A stretch of DNA of 64,000 bases from Archegozetes longisetosus (GCA_018873245.2 JAEMBT020000003.1:5661843-5725842), one strand, 5' to 3'; numbered from the stretch's first letter, positions 1 through 13,829 are shown. Numbers and translations are program-made. Notes: generated by a model from the sequence alone, not told the origin.

Positions 1-2070
1 AGAAATGCAGATTACGCTGAAATTACGAGAAAAGCGTCGTTTCCAATGGGAAGATCTTTGAATTCTCACGACTATGTGTTTTGGTGCGGAGATTTCAACT
101 ATAGAATCGATTTGACTAATGAAGAAGTGAAACAACTGATTCGTAATAAGGATTGGGAAACATTGTTAGCTGCAGATCAGCTGAGAGTTCAACAAAAGGA
201 GGGAAAAGTGTTTAGAAATTATATTGAAGGCGACATCAATTTTGCTCCAACTTATAAGTACGATATTAATAGTGACGATTACGATACGAGTGAGAAGTGT
301 CGAGTTCCCGCTTGGACTGATCGTATTCTTTTCAAAAAGAGATATCCAACTAGTGTTGGCGAAGAAATTAGCTCATTGAATTACGGAAAAATACTTCACT
401 ACGGAAGAGCTGAACTCAAAACTTCAGATCACAGGCCAGTCATTGCCGAATTTCTATGTGAAATCCTTGATGTCGACCCCGACAAAAGGTCGGCAGTATT
501 TAGAAATGTTTTAGAACAATTGGGTCCACTTGACGCTACTGTAATTGTGACCATCAATGACTACGATGAGGACAACTCAGTGAGCATATTCGAAGATGGA
601 TTCGTTACTTCTATTCTGAAACGACTGGCCAACGAAGCAGGAGAAATAATATTAGCTCGTTTTGGTGAAGACAACTTGAGAGTCACTTTTCGTGACGGAC
701 AATGCGCTCTTAAAGCTGCTAAATTGGGAACTATTACCATTATGAATAAACCAATTATTATTCAATTAAAAACTCCCAATTGGATCGAAGCAGTCGAAGA
801 AGAACTGAAACTCGGTATTAATAATACTATACCACTCGTTGACAGGATTTCTGATTACAACGAATTGGAAGGAATAGACCATTGTTTGGGGCCTGTTTTC
901 GATCCTTCAACTTTTATTGTTGATGAAGACTTGGACATACGTTCAAGTTCTTCAGGACATACTAGTCCTGTTCACTCTAATGATGGCTCTGAAGTTCAAG
1001 AGAAGCCTCCACCATTACCGGGCCGATCAACGCCAACGATTCTTCCTCCAGCCCGTCCGCCTCCACCTAAAAGTTCGACGGTTTCCTCACCATCACGTGT
1101 TCCTCCTTCCAGACCAGTTAAGCCAACGTTAGCTTCAACTGTTAATGTTTTGCCAAAGGATACGAACCAAGAAATTCCGGTAAATTTATTTTCATTTTCC
1201 ATGTTTTTTTCTCAAAAAATACTTATTTGAAGAATCAAATGACTACGAAGAAATTATTTTTAAAAGTTTGGTAGCTTATTCGATTTGAAATTTTTAGAAC
1301 TATTCTATAATATTGAGTGAATTTTTAGTACCATTTGAAGCAAATTTTTGTCAATTTCCGTATTGTTTACAAAATGGCAATTGACTTATGCAGTAAATAT
1401 AGGTTCTTTCATCCGCTATTTGAAAATTGACCTCTTTATAAAAATTAATATTGACTTCATTGAACTGTTGGTTAAATAAATGGACACGTAGACTGTAAAA
1501 CTAATTTTATCCCAGGTACTTAATTCGATTTTGACATTTGTTTCTGTTTTAATCAATTCTTAGATGAGTGGGGACACTAGCAAACCAACGAAAATACATC
1601 CGGTAAGACCCGCACCTCCTCCGCCATGTAGTAATGGCTGGAATAAGAATACTTTCGATCCAAACGAAAGCACAGAACTTGACTCGAGTTTCGATTTGCC
1701 TCCACCTTCAATGCCAGCGCCGGCTTTACCGGAAAATAACGAGATAGAAACAGGTTGTGATATTGAAAAAAATAGTTTTTCTAATATCCCTCCGGTTCCA
1801 CCACCAAGAGTTGACTCATTCCAAGAGAACTCAGAAGAGCCTCCACTGTCGCCATTCCTTCATCAATTGCCACCGGCGCCACCATTACCTCCTCTAACCA
1901 ACGAATTGATTCAAAACGAAGATCCGCCACCGATTCCATTGCGACCTAATATGACTTCAATTTTGGAGTCATCCGCGCAAGAATTTAACGTACAAACAAA
2001 TCCACCACCTATTCCAGCGCGAACCACAGCAAGGCCACCAATCATTCCTCCGAGACGTTCAGTACAATAA
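1..2070 (+). CDS. Synj: Synaptojanin, C-terminal part (5' end outside window)
   Basis: Inositol 5-phosphatase that strips PI(4,5)P2 from endocytic vesicles. The frame is already open at base 1, so the N-terminal Sac1 domain lies left of the window. Exons are 1-1179 and 1564-2070, joined by a 384-nt phase-0 GT-AG intron. Visible 5-phosphatase motifs are WCGDFNYRID, PAWTDRIL and SDHRPV. They are followed by the RRM-like region of synaptojanins (about 523-830), which includes GPLDATVIVTINDYD. A long proline-rich tail fills the rest of exon 1 and all of exon 2, with SH3-ligand-like stretches such as PPPLPGRS, RPPPPKS and PPPIPARTT. These would bind endophilin- or amphiphysin-type SH3 domains (family knowledge). 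The stop is TAA at 2068-2070. The order catalytic domain, RRM-like domain, PRD is specific for synaptojanin rather than other 5-phosphatases. Confidence 0.95.
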
Positions 2071-3508
2071 ATCAAACGTTTCTAGTCTTTATCGCAAAGC
2101 TATCATAGCTATCATAACTATTAGAGTTTTAAATATTATAAAATTATGAGAGGCTCCGCTTCAATACCATTTCACGAAATCCAGTTATTTCAAATTATTC
2201 TAATTATTATTACTTAACATCATAATTATGAATAATTTGTCATCAAATCATGAAGTTTTTAGCTCATTTTTATATAAGTTATTTAAAACAGAGTTGAAAA
2301 TATTTTCAAAAATATTGCTTTCAATCAATGTTTTATTGTTTGAATGAATTTTTTTCAACGCTCCATTACTGTAAAATTGATTCTTCATTTCCCATCTTTT
2401 ACTACTTATGTAAGAAACTATTTGAGTGCATTCTCTCTTCTCTCAATTTCTTTTTATATTCATTGCTTTCATTTTATTTCAATTATGCATTATAGGAATG
2501 ACAAATTGTTGCAAACCTATCTCTAGCTTGAAATGACACTTTTCGGCTACTACTAGAAGGTCTCAAGTTTTCCATTAATTACAAAAGTATACCCAAAGTG
2601 ATAAGTTTTCGAATTGTTGTGATCGTTACGATTCATATGAAAATTGTTAAATCAATTCTGTTATGACAAAAGCCAAAATACATAAGACAACTGATCAGAC
2701 TTGGATCTATTTAGTCATTCTATTTTATATTTTTGATGATTTAAGCAATTTTTAATTGATGTCACACTCAATGCTATTATTTATTATGATATAAATTATT
2801 TATTTTATTTTTCTAGTCATAGTTCTTATACACATAACAGTATATATTAAGTAACATCTGCTGGCAGTTAATCGTTTTCAATGTCAACATTAAGTTTGCA
2901 AAACTATTAAGTTTTCTAACTTTAATCTATTTACAACTAAATGTAATTTTATTATTAAGAATAATAACTGATATGTTGTCACATCGTATGGAATGAATAC
3001 TAATAGTGTTGCTCTCAACTACTATCTATTTATCTAATATAAGACATTTCTAAAACTAAATACTATTGCATTGTTGACTACTTAACAGCTTATAGTTTAG
3101 TAAATTAATAATAGATTCAAATGATTAATGTATTTAACATAAATGTTGTATTTATTGTTCAATAATATATCAAATTGTTATATCTGTTATTCCGATCACA
3201 TCTATTAGTAATAATTGCATCAAATAAACTAATTTTTCGATTCAATAGTTGTACTCGAAGTTATCATTTCTTTTTGATCACTAGTCCTCGATTCTGGTTC
3301 TTCTAATTTAATTCTATGCTTATTAATGCGTTTCGTATGTTTTTATATCAACTTTAACCACAACAATAGATTTTCGACTATGATTTTATTGGTTCAAAAT
3401 TAATAATCAATTGGTATTTATGTGAGTTAAGGCTAATTATTGAAACTTGGTGTCACGTCATAATTTAAAGTTTAGACTCACTGATTAGTTAATGTTTAAA
3501 TTGGCAAT
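2071..3508. other. Convergent intergenic region / 3' UTRs
   Basis: This is AT-rich non-coding DNA between the ends of synaptojanin (+) and the DUSP gene (-). An AATAAA at 3223-3228 could serve synaptojanin; the AATAAA overlapping the stop codon at about 2066 seems too close. I see no supported gene here; short open frames such as 2344-2526 have no recognisable motif. Confidence 0.5.
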
Positions 3509-4220
3509 TTATGTTTTCTTTTTTTCAATTAGTAATTCATTCAAATAACACAATTGCTTGAGAAACCCACTGTTAGGTCTTATTTCTCGCTTTTGTCTTA
3601 CTATTCGCATAGCCTGTTGAGCTGTTAAGTCTTCTTTTATCATCAAATACGCTAAAACTAGAGTTGCCGAACGAGATATTCCTTCTTTACAGTGAACTAA
3701 AACATTACCTGAAAATTAAACCGATCCAAACATCAAAACTTTGTGTTAAATAAGCTCTTCTTACCTTTTTTGGCTAGAGCTTCTTCAATAAAATTAGCTG
3801 ATTCTTCAAAATACGGAAACAAATAAAAACTCGATAGGTCTATGGCTTCGATTCCTAAAAATTTTATTTGAGATCCAGAATAATATTTTGGTGAAGTATC
3901 TATTAGATTAAGGGATGAATCAGAACCAAACGCAGCATTTAATACGTGACTTATTTTTAGACTTTGTAGTAAGGGAATATTCTTTGCAGTAGATCTGATT
4001 TCGAAATAAATGATATGATATTCAAATATTAATAAACAAACTTGAGTGGGAGTGTTGAACAATCATACCCATCACTGATATATATTCCTTCATATACTTT
4101 GCTGTATGGATCAGATGGCAATGCATAATATCCATTGCTCGGTGCTGAAATTATTTGCTCCAATTCTTCAGTTGAACATGATTTTGTTGGGTAACGCCAC
4201 CAGCAATCTAAACAACTCAT
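3509..4220 (-). CDS. Dual-specificity phosphatase, DUSP3/VHR-like
   Basis: Small dual-specificity protein phosphatase of 193 aa. Exons on the minus strand are 4220-4069, 3994-3765 and 3708-3509; introns of 74 and 56 nt both have GT-AG ends and keep phase. The catalytic loop [10 protein letters not shown] gives nucleophile Cys134 and Arg140. The general-acid Asp is predicted at 103 ([11 protein letters not shown]). The ISHVLNAA strand and the C-terminal [20 protein letters not shown] helix match the VHR subfamily. VHR enzymes dephosphorylate Thr/Tyr of MAP kinases (family knowledge); the substrate here is inferred. There is no kinase-binding rhodanese domain, so this is an atypical small DUSP. 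The N-terminus [11 protein letters not shown] is unusually rich in Cys and Trp, and a different upstream start is possible. All residues needed for activity are present. Confidence 0.9.
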
Positions 4221-4814
4221 TGTGGTCTCGAGTTTTGAAATTCATGGAAAGCTTTTGTATCGGTTTCTCTTAATTACCCTCGAGATAAACGTTTGAATAA
4301 CTAGTACTTAGTCATTTGTCAAGTAATCAGGCAGCATTTGCAATGCTTATAAAAACATTCTTTAAATAAACTTTCTAACAGTCTATTCATAGATCTCTTG
4401 CGCTAAAAATAGCTATTAAACATCTCTCGTAAAATAAATTCATCAAAAGTTTAGCGTATATTTAGTGAAAGATCTTATTCAACGAAAAACTTACTGAAAA
4501 AATTAAACAATCATTTGAAGACATTGGTGTAGTGCGCGAATGATCTCTTGAGTTAGTTCTTTCTTAGAGCACCAGAATCTGATTATTGTTTAGCTCAGAG
4601 ATAGACTTTTAATCGCATAATTTTGTTTTAATTACTGAAAACTTGATAAAGCCAGTCAGACTGTTCTTACCTTTATTAATATTTTTGATTGTCCAATTAA
4701 ATAATAATGCAATTGATTATTGAAAAAATTGAAAATGCAATTTATTAAATGTTCTAAAAATCCGATGTAGAAAAGTTTATATTAAATGTAAAAAAGCTCA
4801 ATGTGTCAATGTTT
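4221..4814. other. Intergenic region
   Basis: This lies between the start of the DUSP gene and the stop of the next minus-strand gene. It is AT-rich and includes the DUSP promoter and the downstream gene's 3' UTR. I see no coding signal or repeat. Confidence 0.4.
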
Positions 4815-7755
4815 TCATGAGTTTAGTAACAAATTCCTTATACTATATAAGATAAAAAGTGTCAAAAATGTAAAAACTTTGTTATAAATTAGTGCAGTCG
4901 ATGAACTAACAGCTCTTAAAACTGTCACCTGATCTACAATATCTCTGTAAGGATCAGATCCATCGTCGAAATACATGGGACAGTCGTCATCTGTAGAAAT
5001 AAAATGGTAATTTTGTTAATATTTGAGATACTTGAGCTTAAGTATGGAATGTAGGCTGCATTGCTGTATAGATATAAGTAGAAATGAGGAGTTATGCTAA
5101 TTATGCTTATTTATGAAATCCCTATACAAAAATCAAAGACTATCTCAGAAAGCAGGGGCATAATTATACTATGTTTATGCTTTTAGCGCAATTTTTATCC
5201 TTATATAAGCTAAGTTTAGGTGATACTGAAAAAGACATAGCTATTCTAAGTATATAAAATACTATCGCCAAGTTTGGTCTAATCTTCAGCAATGCAGCCA
5301 ATACTTTTTGATAGAATGTTTGACACTCACGTTCTCTTTCATATTCAGACATAGAGAGTGCGATTTGTGCACCTTCAGCAGAGAATCCACTTCTGACATC
5401 TTGTTTAATATGGCAAAAGGCACCGACAGAAAGTGACATCAAAATAACATTGAGATCTGCTCTTTGATATACCCAACAGCGGTATTTGCTATAGCATCCA
5501 AAGGATCGTAAGTTATCAAATAAGATTTGAGATTCTCTTTCCAAAACCCAATGCATTGCATTTGATAATCAGGTTCGCTATAAATATCAACTGGACGCCC
5601 GAAATGATCGACGGATATGCAATAGTCAGCATCGATCTCAATGATTTTCTTGTCAGCGTCGCAAACTGAAAAGTCTGAGATATTCTCTTTGCAGTAGACA
5701 TTAGGCCGAGGGATTTGAGTGACACCTCCTCTGATTCTAGTTTCAAATGGAATGTCACCCGTTTGTTCAAAACGAAATTTTCCCGCAACCGGACATTTGA
5801 TTGAAACTGGATTTTTAGCTGAAACATTCAAGTCAAAATATTAACAATCTAGCACCAAACGGCTTAATTTGAATGATTACCAATCATAAGATCATATTTC
5901 CACTCTTCATCGTCATTAAACATGGTCCAGGCACAGACTGTTGCGAAAGTATCGATTATCATAGGCTGTCCCTTACGATATCTGATAATATTGTGATGAC
6001 GGGGCACGAAATCGAAACAAACGTAATCTTTTTGACTGTTTTATGATAAAATAAGTTAATAAATTTGAGACAAAGTAACAGTAATTATAGCCATACCATC
6101 CGTTAATACCAAGTCTTGCCATAACAAATCTGGTGCCACGTCTTTCTTGACAAACATATATTTCTTGTTTGACTCTTCCAGTGTCTGGTTTCCACTTTTC
6201 TACCATAAAGGTAGAGTTTATTGTAACTTCTGCGTCAAAGTTTGCTGTATTAATCCAAACACCACTAAAGTTTTGTGGTAATGTACACTTTGCCGGAACT
6301 ATTTCAGTCTTGACTGGATATAGTCTTAGCCTTTCTGGACCTTCTTGTGGAGATCTCAATGTATTGCACTCAGCTGTTATTGATACTGATAGAAAGACAT
6401 CGTCATCACGATTCGCCAACTATTAAAAAATGCTTACTTAGACTTTATACTTTTTATTAATTCTAAGTTTGTGTGATTATAGTTAATTGAAAACTGGTTT
6501 CATTCATCTAAATGCGACTGAAAGTTATTTGATTGATAGACAGAGAAAAGCCCAAATTGAAACTTACAAAACATCTATATTTTTCTTCTATTCGAGATTC
6601 TCTTGAGTTGACGACAGCAAAATAATGATTTTTGCCGACATACCAGTCACCTAAACATTTGTACTGGACTTCGGCATCTTCAGTGTCTTGCATACCAGTG
6701 CATTTTCTATAGTTCATTATGAATTGTTGGTTTACATTAAAAAACTGTGTGCCTGTAATTATTACAGATAACTATTAAGACAATTGTTATCGAGCTTGGG
6801 AGTCATTTGGGTTGATTTGTTTGTAATTACCAGGTATTTGACAGGCAGTTATGTTAGCTTCGGGATGAGTGCACTCTCCTGTAAATTTGAACCTATTTTG
6901 ATAACCAAACTTCCAAACTCCTTCTAAACTTGATCTGCAATTTTTTCCGGACGGATTGGTTGCTTAATTTAAAAGATCAAATTAGTTTTTGAGAGAGATT
7001 TGTTGAACTTGTAGAGAATTGCAAAACTAAATTTATGGCATACTTACAGAATAGTGTGATTAATTCTTGATTAGAGTCTAAAACTCTACAAACACTTTGC
7101 AAAGTAGGATTTTCCCCGGAATTCAGATTAATACAACGAGCTATTCACAAATTGAACAATTAATTGATACTTGAATATGAAAAAATTGAAGTTATGAGAA
7201 CTCACTTTCGATTTTTTCAAGCACATTCAGTGTTCTTATAACTAAACGGACGCAATGATAGCAACTCCTGATAGAATAATTTGAAAAATAGATCGACAAG
7301 TTTATAATGAACGACTGATTAGTATTTACCCCTGTTGTAGAACAAGAGTGAAATTATCGTAACTAGTTGAATGCATTTCTAAACAACGTCCCCGATTCGA
7401 CAACGAATCTGACGTGATAACTGTGAACACATTCTCGCCGTCCTCTCTTGAGAACCATTCTCCTTGTAATGTTTGTGGTATATCACAGAGCTGTCTTCGT
7501 ATAGGTATAACATCTTGTCCATAATATTGTCCACTACACAACTTTGAACTTACTGAAAATCGAAAAATGTCAGTTTAACGAGTTTGGAACCATGCGAGCA
7601 AGTCATACAGACAACGCCCAAACACAATTAACTTTAGTCGGAAAACATGAATGTAAGTTAACCAAAATCTTACCTAAAGCTATAAATACATGAAACCACA
7701 TTCTTCCAAAGGACAACATTTTAAAGGATAGTTCAGATCTTTTTAATTTGGCCAT
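4815..7755 (-). CDS. Secreted, probably GPI-anchored arthropod modular protein (DUF7042-7045 type)
   Basis: Ten exons: 7755-7674, 7552-7330, 7267-7206, 7140-7048, 6962-6831, 6752-6568, 6419-6097, 6035-5881, 5818-5331 and 4990-4815. All junctions are GT-AG and phase-consistent. The start is uncertain: Met at 7755 or 7719, both ahead of a hydrophobic signal segment (MWFHVFIALV). Repeated Cys-rich modules follow, with motifs such as LEGVWKF, EEKYRCFLANRDDD, SITAECNTL, CPVAGKFRF, YRCWVYQRADLN and DDCPMYFDDG. I associate these with uncharacterised arthropod proteins carrying DUF7042-DUF7045 domains; this family name is from memory and unverified. The tail is a short polar stretch followed by a hydrophobic end (FTFLTLFILY) and then a stop, as in GPI-anchor signals. 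The frame breaks once near 5490: summed exon length is 1919 nt, one short of 640 codons. The function is unknown. Confidence 0.75.
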
Positions 7756-9298
7756 TATGCAGATAAAGTTTCGTCGTGCATTTGTTATTTTCTCATTATT
7801 ATGCTGCGCTTCATCACAAAGTATTTTGTTTTCATCAAAACTATGCAACACACCTGTCAGGTAATACTAATGTCAGGCACTTTTTAACGCTTATTCAATG
7901 CTATTGGGTACTGAGGGAAAGTGTTCATAAGCTTTTATTCTATAGGGTTTCCACCTGTCCTCTTGTGAGGAGGACAGATTCCTTTTGACTTCTATGCCCT
8001 CCAATGGGCTCGGAAAATACTATAGGACATCTTCTTTGAAAAAGTCAGCAGAATTATATCAAATTTTCGGTTTATTGTTGAAGTATTGTGTTTCTTTTAA
8101 GCCTTAAAAAATTGATAAAAAAAAGTATATAATTGGTTGGTAATTGAATTTTCATGTCTCGTGCACTAATTTTTCAAAATTGATTAAAAAACAGGATAAA
8201 ATTTCAAAAGCAATCCAGTCTAGTCAAAAATATAAGCTTAGAAGAAATAAAAACTAGAGTTAAAACTTTGTCCTTTCTTGTCCTCTTTCTATATGTCCGT
8301 AGTCCTCTCTCTACCCTTTAATGAGGTGGCAACTCTACTTCCATGCACAACAGAAACCAACGGAAGCGCGAGAGCGCTTCTTCAAAATCTAAGTGAAAGA
8401 CTGATGAAAAACAGACAGAAGACCTTCCTATTACATTTATCTGATACTTCAATTAATTTCTTATCGTTAAACATTAATCAACAGCTAAAAGCATATTTAA
8501 ATGGATATTTAAATGTGAACACGAGTTTACTTCAACAAACTAGAATATTTGATTTTAAACTTTTAGCCCCGCACCAAAAACTTGGCTACAGCGCTGTTTC
8601 TATGTTTGTTTGCTCACACATTCAAATTATTCTGAATGTATTTTGCAGACTTAAGTCAAAATTGTATAATAGAAAAGAAATTCTACTAGAAAGAATTTGC
8701 TGTCACAGATAACAATCATTATGATCGATGTATTTTTAATGAATAGAATTAATTTAGTTCCTTCAAAGTTGCGAATCAATGAAAGCTGATACACATCAAA
8801 GATTAATAAGTTCTTCCATCATTTAGCTCAACTAATATTCCATCAAAAAAGAAAACATTACTAACTTTCTATTTCAATTTAACTAGATCACAGCGATGTT
8901 TTAAATTGATCTCAGTTCTCTAAATTTCAAGCCACTTGTAAAACTTTTCTCAAATCATATCATTTAGGTTTAACCAGACTTAGCTCTGCTATCAAATAGA
9001 AGGTATCTATTGATTTCTTACAACTTATCTCAGACATCGATTGGATATTTGATATACTTCTTTACAAACTATTTTCAATCAAAGCTATATCAGAAATCTA
9101 AGTTTTTACTGTTTAAGTTTCTATAGATTTTAGAAAAGCTTAGGAGCGATAGGGTTAGAAAATATTCGTCTGAAATACATTACGTTTTTGATGTGCGTCT
9201 TGTTAACAAATGTTTACATCATTGTAATGCACTCCGATTAAATTGAATTAGTGCGAAATAACCAAATTTAATAAATTCTTCTCTAATTATTCTTCAAT
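7756..9298. other. Divergent intergenic region with an orphan open frame
   Basis: This separates the starts of the secreted-protein gene (-) and UBE3C (+), so both promoters should lie here. A GC-richer stretch at about 8345-8385 contains CGGAAG and a near-palindromic GCGCGAGAGCGC. An open frame runs from ATG 8293 to the stop at 8712 (139 codons). It has no recognisable domain, and one frame of this length is borderline for chance in DNA this AT-rich. Confidence 0.4.
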
Positions 9299-12200
9299 AT
9301 GTATAACTATTTTGATGGAGACTTTCGTCGACGACCTCAACAGAGTTTAGGAGGAGCTCATAAAAAGGTTTATTTCCTTATTTTATGCAGCTATTCATTC
9401 AATTACTTAATTTTCTTTTTCTTTTATCTCTCAGTCATTTACTTAAAGTTTATTTTATTTTCTATTTTTTGTTCTTTATTCTTAATTTCTGTTTATTTTC
9501 TTAGTAAGTTGCAAAATAATTTTAAATTTGTTTCATCAATCAATTTCTCGTAAAAATTGTTTTTTATTTATTTAGTTTTCTAATTGAAGGCATGTCTTGC
9601 TTTCAAAATTTTTGCAAATCATTGCTCAAAAAATGGCAAATATTTCAAATTTTCTTAAGATTTGAATGCATTTGAAGACTATGTTGAATAAGACTTAAGT
9701 AGAAAAACACTACATTAAGTTTGAACACAAACCTAAACGTCAATAGTTATTAACTTTAAATTTGACTCAATTTTTTGATTAAACGTTTGAAATGAATACT
9801 AAAAGGCTTGAAAGAAGTGTCAAAATGTGAATCAAATTAAAGTGAACATTTTGTAAATGTATTGATTATCAACAAGCTTGTGATTAAGAAAGAAAAGTCA
9901 AACGCTTAATAGGCTAGACTTGATTCGATATATTGAACAAAGTGTTTTAAAATAAAAAATAGTTTAATCAATCGTTTTTTGGAAATAGGTTCCAAGACAG
10001 CAATTGTTGGAACGCGCCGCACAAGAAAGAAGACATCGAGAGGTAAGTCAATCTTTAATAATTTTACCCCAATTTATCTAATACTGTATATTGTTAAACA
10101 ATAATGTCGAAAAATAAAATGTAATCAAATGCAAATTCATTCATATGTTTATATCGATTACACAATAGACGATTTATTTAAATATTAGTAAATAGCCAAA
10201 GTTAAACTAGCTCATCATTTTATTCATTGTATTCGCTCAATAGTTTCAAATATGCACTTCAAAATTATAATTCAATAACTTTGAGACTTGATTCGTTTAC
10301 TCAATCGATTGCACGACAGAATACATCTTTTCATAACTATTGATCTAACACAACAAAACTTACTTTTGAGTTAATAAACTTTATTTATAGGAATTGCGTC
10401 GACAAACAAATTCTGCGACTGTCATTCAGTCGTTTCTCAGAGGATGTATTGTTCGCAAACGTGAAGTAATGTCCAAATCGATCATATTAAAATTTTAGCT
10501 CTATTTTGACGCATTAATTAATTGATTGTTTATTGTTGTGAAATTAGTATTCGTTACTTCGGAAGGAATTTGACGATAAAGTGGAAAGTATAAAGAAACA
10601 AAACGAAATGCCGTCTCTAGAAACCATCGAATACCTAACTCATCGCTTCATTATTTTCTACTCAGACAAAAAGGATGGTCAAAGACTTGTAAGATTATTG
10701 TTATTATGATTTGTCCACAATTTATAAGCTGAGCTTCATAACTAATTTGACGTATTTTTATATTGCATAAACTCGTAAAGAATTGGTTGAGTCAACATTT
10801 AATAAAACAAGTCAATAGTATCGTGAAAACAATAGTGAATGAAACAAGCCGTTGGTTGTATCGGATGAAATGCATTCTTCACTTCAATATAAGGCATTTA
10901 GAAGACACATTAAGCCAACAAATTTCAATAGCAATACCGATGCGTATATTAGAATTGTACACAAGCGCTGATGTCTACAAATCAGTGGGCAATCCACAAA
11001 GTGCTAACCAAATATTGTCTTCAATTTGGAATTATCTGATATCTCACGGGTTTTTCAAGCAAATGAGAAAATTGATCGACACTAAAATACCAGAGCCTTA
11101 TTTCAGTACAACCAAACCTCCGACTCCGTTGTCTGCAACACTTGTTGATTTAACTCTTCGCCCATTTAAGACAATAAAATACAGTAACGATCAAATGAAT
11201 TCGTTCTTGATCAAAAATTTCCTAAATCAGACTCTAAACGGTCCATTTAGTCCACAAATTAAACACTATGTCCTGACAACTATTATTAATGAAATTCCTG
11301 AGAATCTTAAGGCCGACTATATTATTAACTGTCTTTTGCCATATTATTCATGTGATAACATAACTATAAGTTTGCCGCCAAACATTTGGCTCTTATATTC
11401 TCTCCTCAAATTGGTTGGCTCTCAAACGTCTAAAATGAATCCACAATCAATTCTTAAATATTTACATATTCTCCGGTGTCTTTCATCAAGTCTTCCAGAT
11501 GCAAAGCCTCAACTCTCCGAATCTAATTCAGATCTTGAGAATGAAGATAACGAAGCAATGGATACGAGTGATAGTACTTCTCAGGATGTAACTGTTGTAG
11601 ACGCATCACTAGTCGAAGAGATAATATCGATGATCAATGAACCTAATCACGTGCACGCAATCACTAGCCTTATAGATGTTCAAAATATTAACGATTCGGA
11701 AACTTTGATTTCATTGTCTTGTTTGTGTCATTCGTTATTAGCTTCTCATCGTTTGGCTGTCAATCAATATCGGTATAGATTTTGGTTCTCAATTTGAATA
11801 TCAAAATTGACTTATTTTTTTTATTTAGATTGTTATATACGCTTGCTTTCAAGTCGGAATTCTTGCGGGTCCTCTGGAAATATATTACATCAATCTCTAC
11901 TCCGTCAGTGTTCGGTTCGCCGACTTCTCTTTTATACATATTATCTCGAGGTCTACCGCTTGCAGCTGTTGAATGGCATCAAATTCTACCCCAATTAACA
12001 CTGTTTTGTGCCCTATTCAGTTACCTGTTCCCGACATTAGATGACGTAGAGTTCTATCAAGACGTAGATTCAGAATTCAACACAACCAAAAGTCGTTTAT
12101 CAACAATGCCGTTCGCTCTTCAAGAATTAGCATCAATGGGATTAACTCTTCGTGATGTTTGTATTGGTTTAGTTGAGTTGGCCTACCACGACACTAGACC

Positions 12201-13829
12201 TACCATTCGAGAAGACTATCACAACGCTTTGAAGAGTGTTAACCAAACCAATCTAAACACAACTGATGATCAGAAGAATGTGATGAGACATTGGAACAAA
12301 CTGTTCAAGTCATGCGTCAAACTCTTGCGTCAGTTGTATGCAAGAGATTCAAGACGACAGTTCTGTCCACCGGAACATTGGATCAGTAAACAAGTGTCAA
12401 TCCCTGTCGAAAGACCAACCAATTTTAGAGTGGGAATACAACAAAGAAGATCGATGTATAGAGAGTTTATTGGATTGAGACATCTAACTAGAGAAGAAAT
12501 GGAAGAACATGGACCTCCCCTTTCTACTACCGAAGTCAGAAATGTGACAATTTTGCAAGAGATCCCTTTCGTCGTCTCATTTCACGATAGATTCAAAATA
12601 CTTCAAACTCTCATATCTATAGATAAGGCTCAACATAGAGGAGATTCTAATACTTTTAACGTGATGGGAAATACGATTCAAATAGTGATCAGAAGAAACT
12701 ATATTTATGAAGACGCTTTCGAAAAGCTGTCGCCTGAAAATGAGCCTAATTTGAAGCAAGTGTTAAAAGTACAACTCATCTCAGCGATAGGTCTGGATGA
12801 GGCGGGTATCGACGGCGGTGGCATTTTCAGAGAGTTTCTATCTGAAGTTCTGAAAACTGCCTTCGATCCAAATCGTGGTTTCTTTCGTTCAACGAGTGAT
12901 AGCTTGCTTTATCCCAACCCTTCGGTCACAATTTTGATGGAAAATTATATTAAACACTACTATTTTATAGGAAGAATGCTGGGAAAAGCAATTTATGAGA
13001 ACATGTTGGTTGAGTTGCCGTTTGCCCCTTTCTTTTTGGCTAAACTTTTGGCCAGACATTCGGCTTCCGATATTGAAATCCATCATTTGGCTTCACTCGA
13101 TCCAGAAATATATAAAAACCTGATATTCGTGAAGAATTACGAGGGAAACGTCTCTGAATTAGGTCTAGATTTCACGGTTACTAATAGTGATTTAGGAACG
13201 ACTCAAGTGATTGAGTTGAAACCCGGTGGTGACAAAATTCCTGTGACTGCACAAAATCGCATCGAATACATTCATTTGATGGCTGACTATCGATTAAATA
13301 GACAGGTAAAGCAATGCTTAGGTCTAGTGAAGAACATTTGCCTAAAATAATTAATTATTAACACTATTAGATACGATCGCATTGCGCGGCGTTCAAACAG
13401 GGATTGGCAGATGTACTCGACTTGGATTGGCTTAGAATGTTTGATCCGAGAGAACTCCAGATATTAATATCAGGAGCTCCGACGCCTATAGACATTGATG
13501 ACTTGAAAAAGCACACAAACTATGCCGGGGGTTATCATAAGGATCATGCTGTTATATCAATCTTTTGGAATGTTGTCGAAAACTTTGACGAACAGGAAAA
13601 GCGGAAATTACTTAAATTTGTGACTAGTTGTTCAAGACCTCCATTGTTGGGCTTCAAAGATTTGTATCCAGCTTTTTGTATACAAAATGCTGGTCGAGAG
13701 CCGAATAGACTGCCAACTGCTTCGACATGTATGAACCTACTAAAGTTACCTGAATTTCAAGACATCGAAACCATGAGACAAAAGCTTAGATATGCCGTAG
13801 ACTCCGGCTCTGGCTTTGAACTCAGCTAA
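9299..13829 (+). CDS. Ube3c: Ubiquitin-protein ligase E3C (HECT domain)
   Basis: HECT E3 ligase that extends ubiquitin chains on proteasome-bound substrates (family knowledge). Exons are 9299-9367, 9989-10042, 10391-10465, 10548-10688, 10781-11772, 11829-13305 and 13371-13829. They sum to 3267 nt, giving 1088 aa against about 1083 in human. The N-terminus MYNYFDGDFRRRP with SLGGA is typical of UBE3C. An IQ motif (ATVIQSFLRGCIVRKR) spans exon 3. The HECT domain occupies the C-terminal third, with the conserved segments DEAGIDGGGIFREF and MLGKAIYENMLVELPFAPFF. The catalytic Cys is residue 1056 (TASTCMNLLKLPEF, codon 13728-13730), 32 residues from the C-terminus as in human. The protein ends in the family tail GFELS. 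The gene is complete with no frame problems. Confidence 0.97.
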
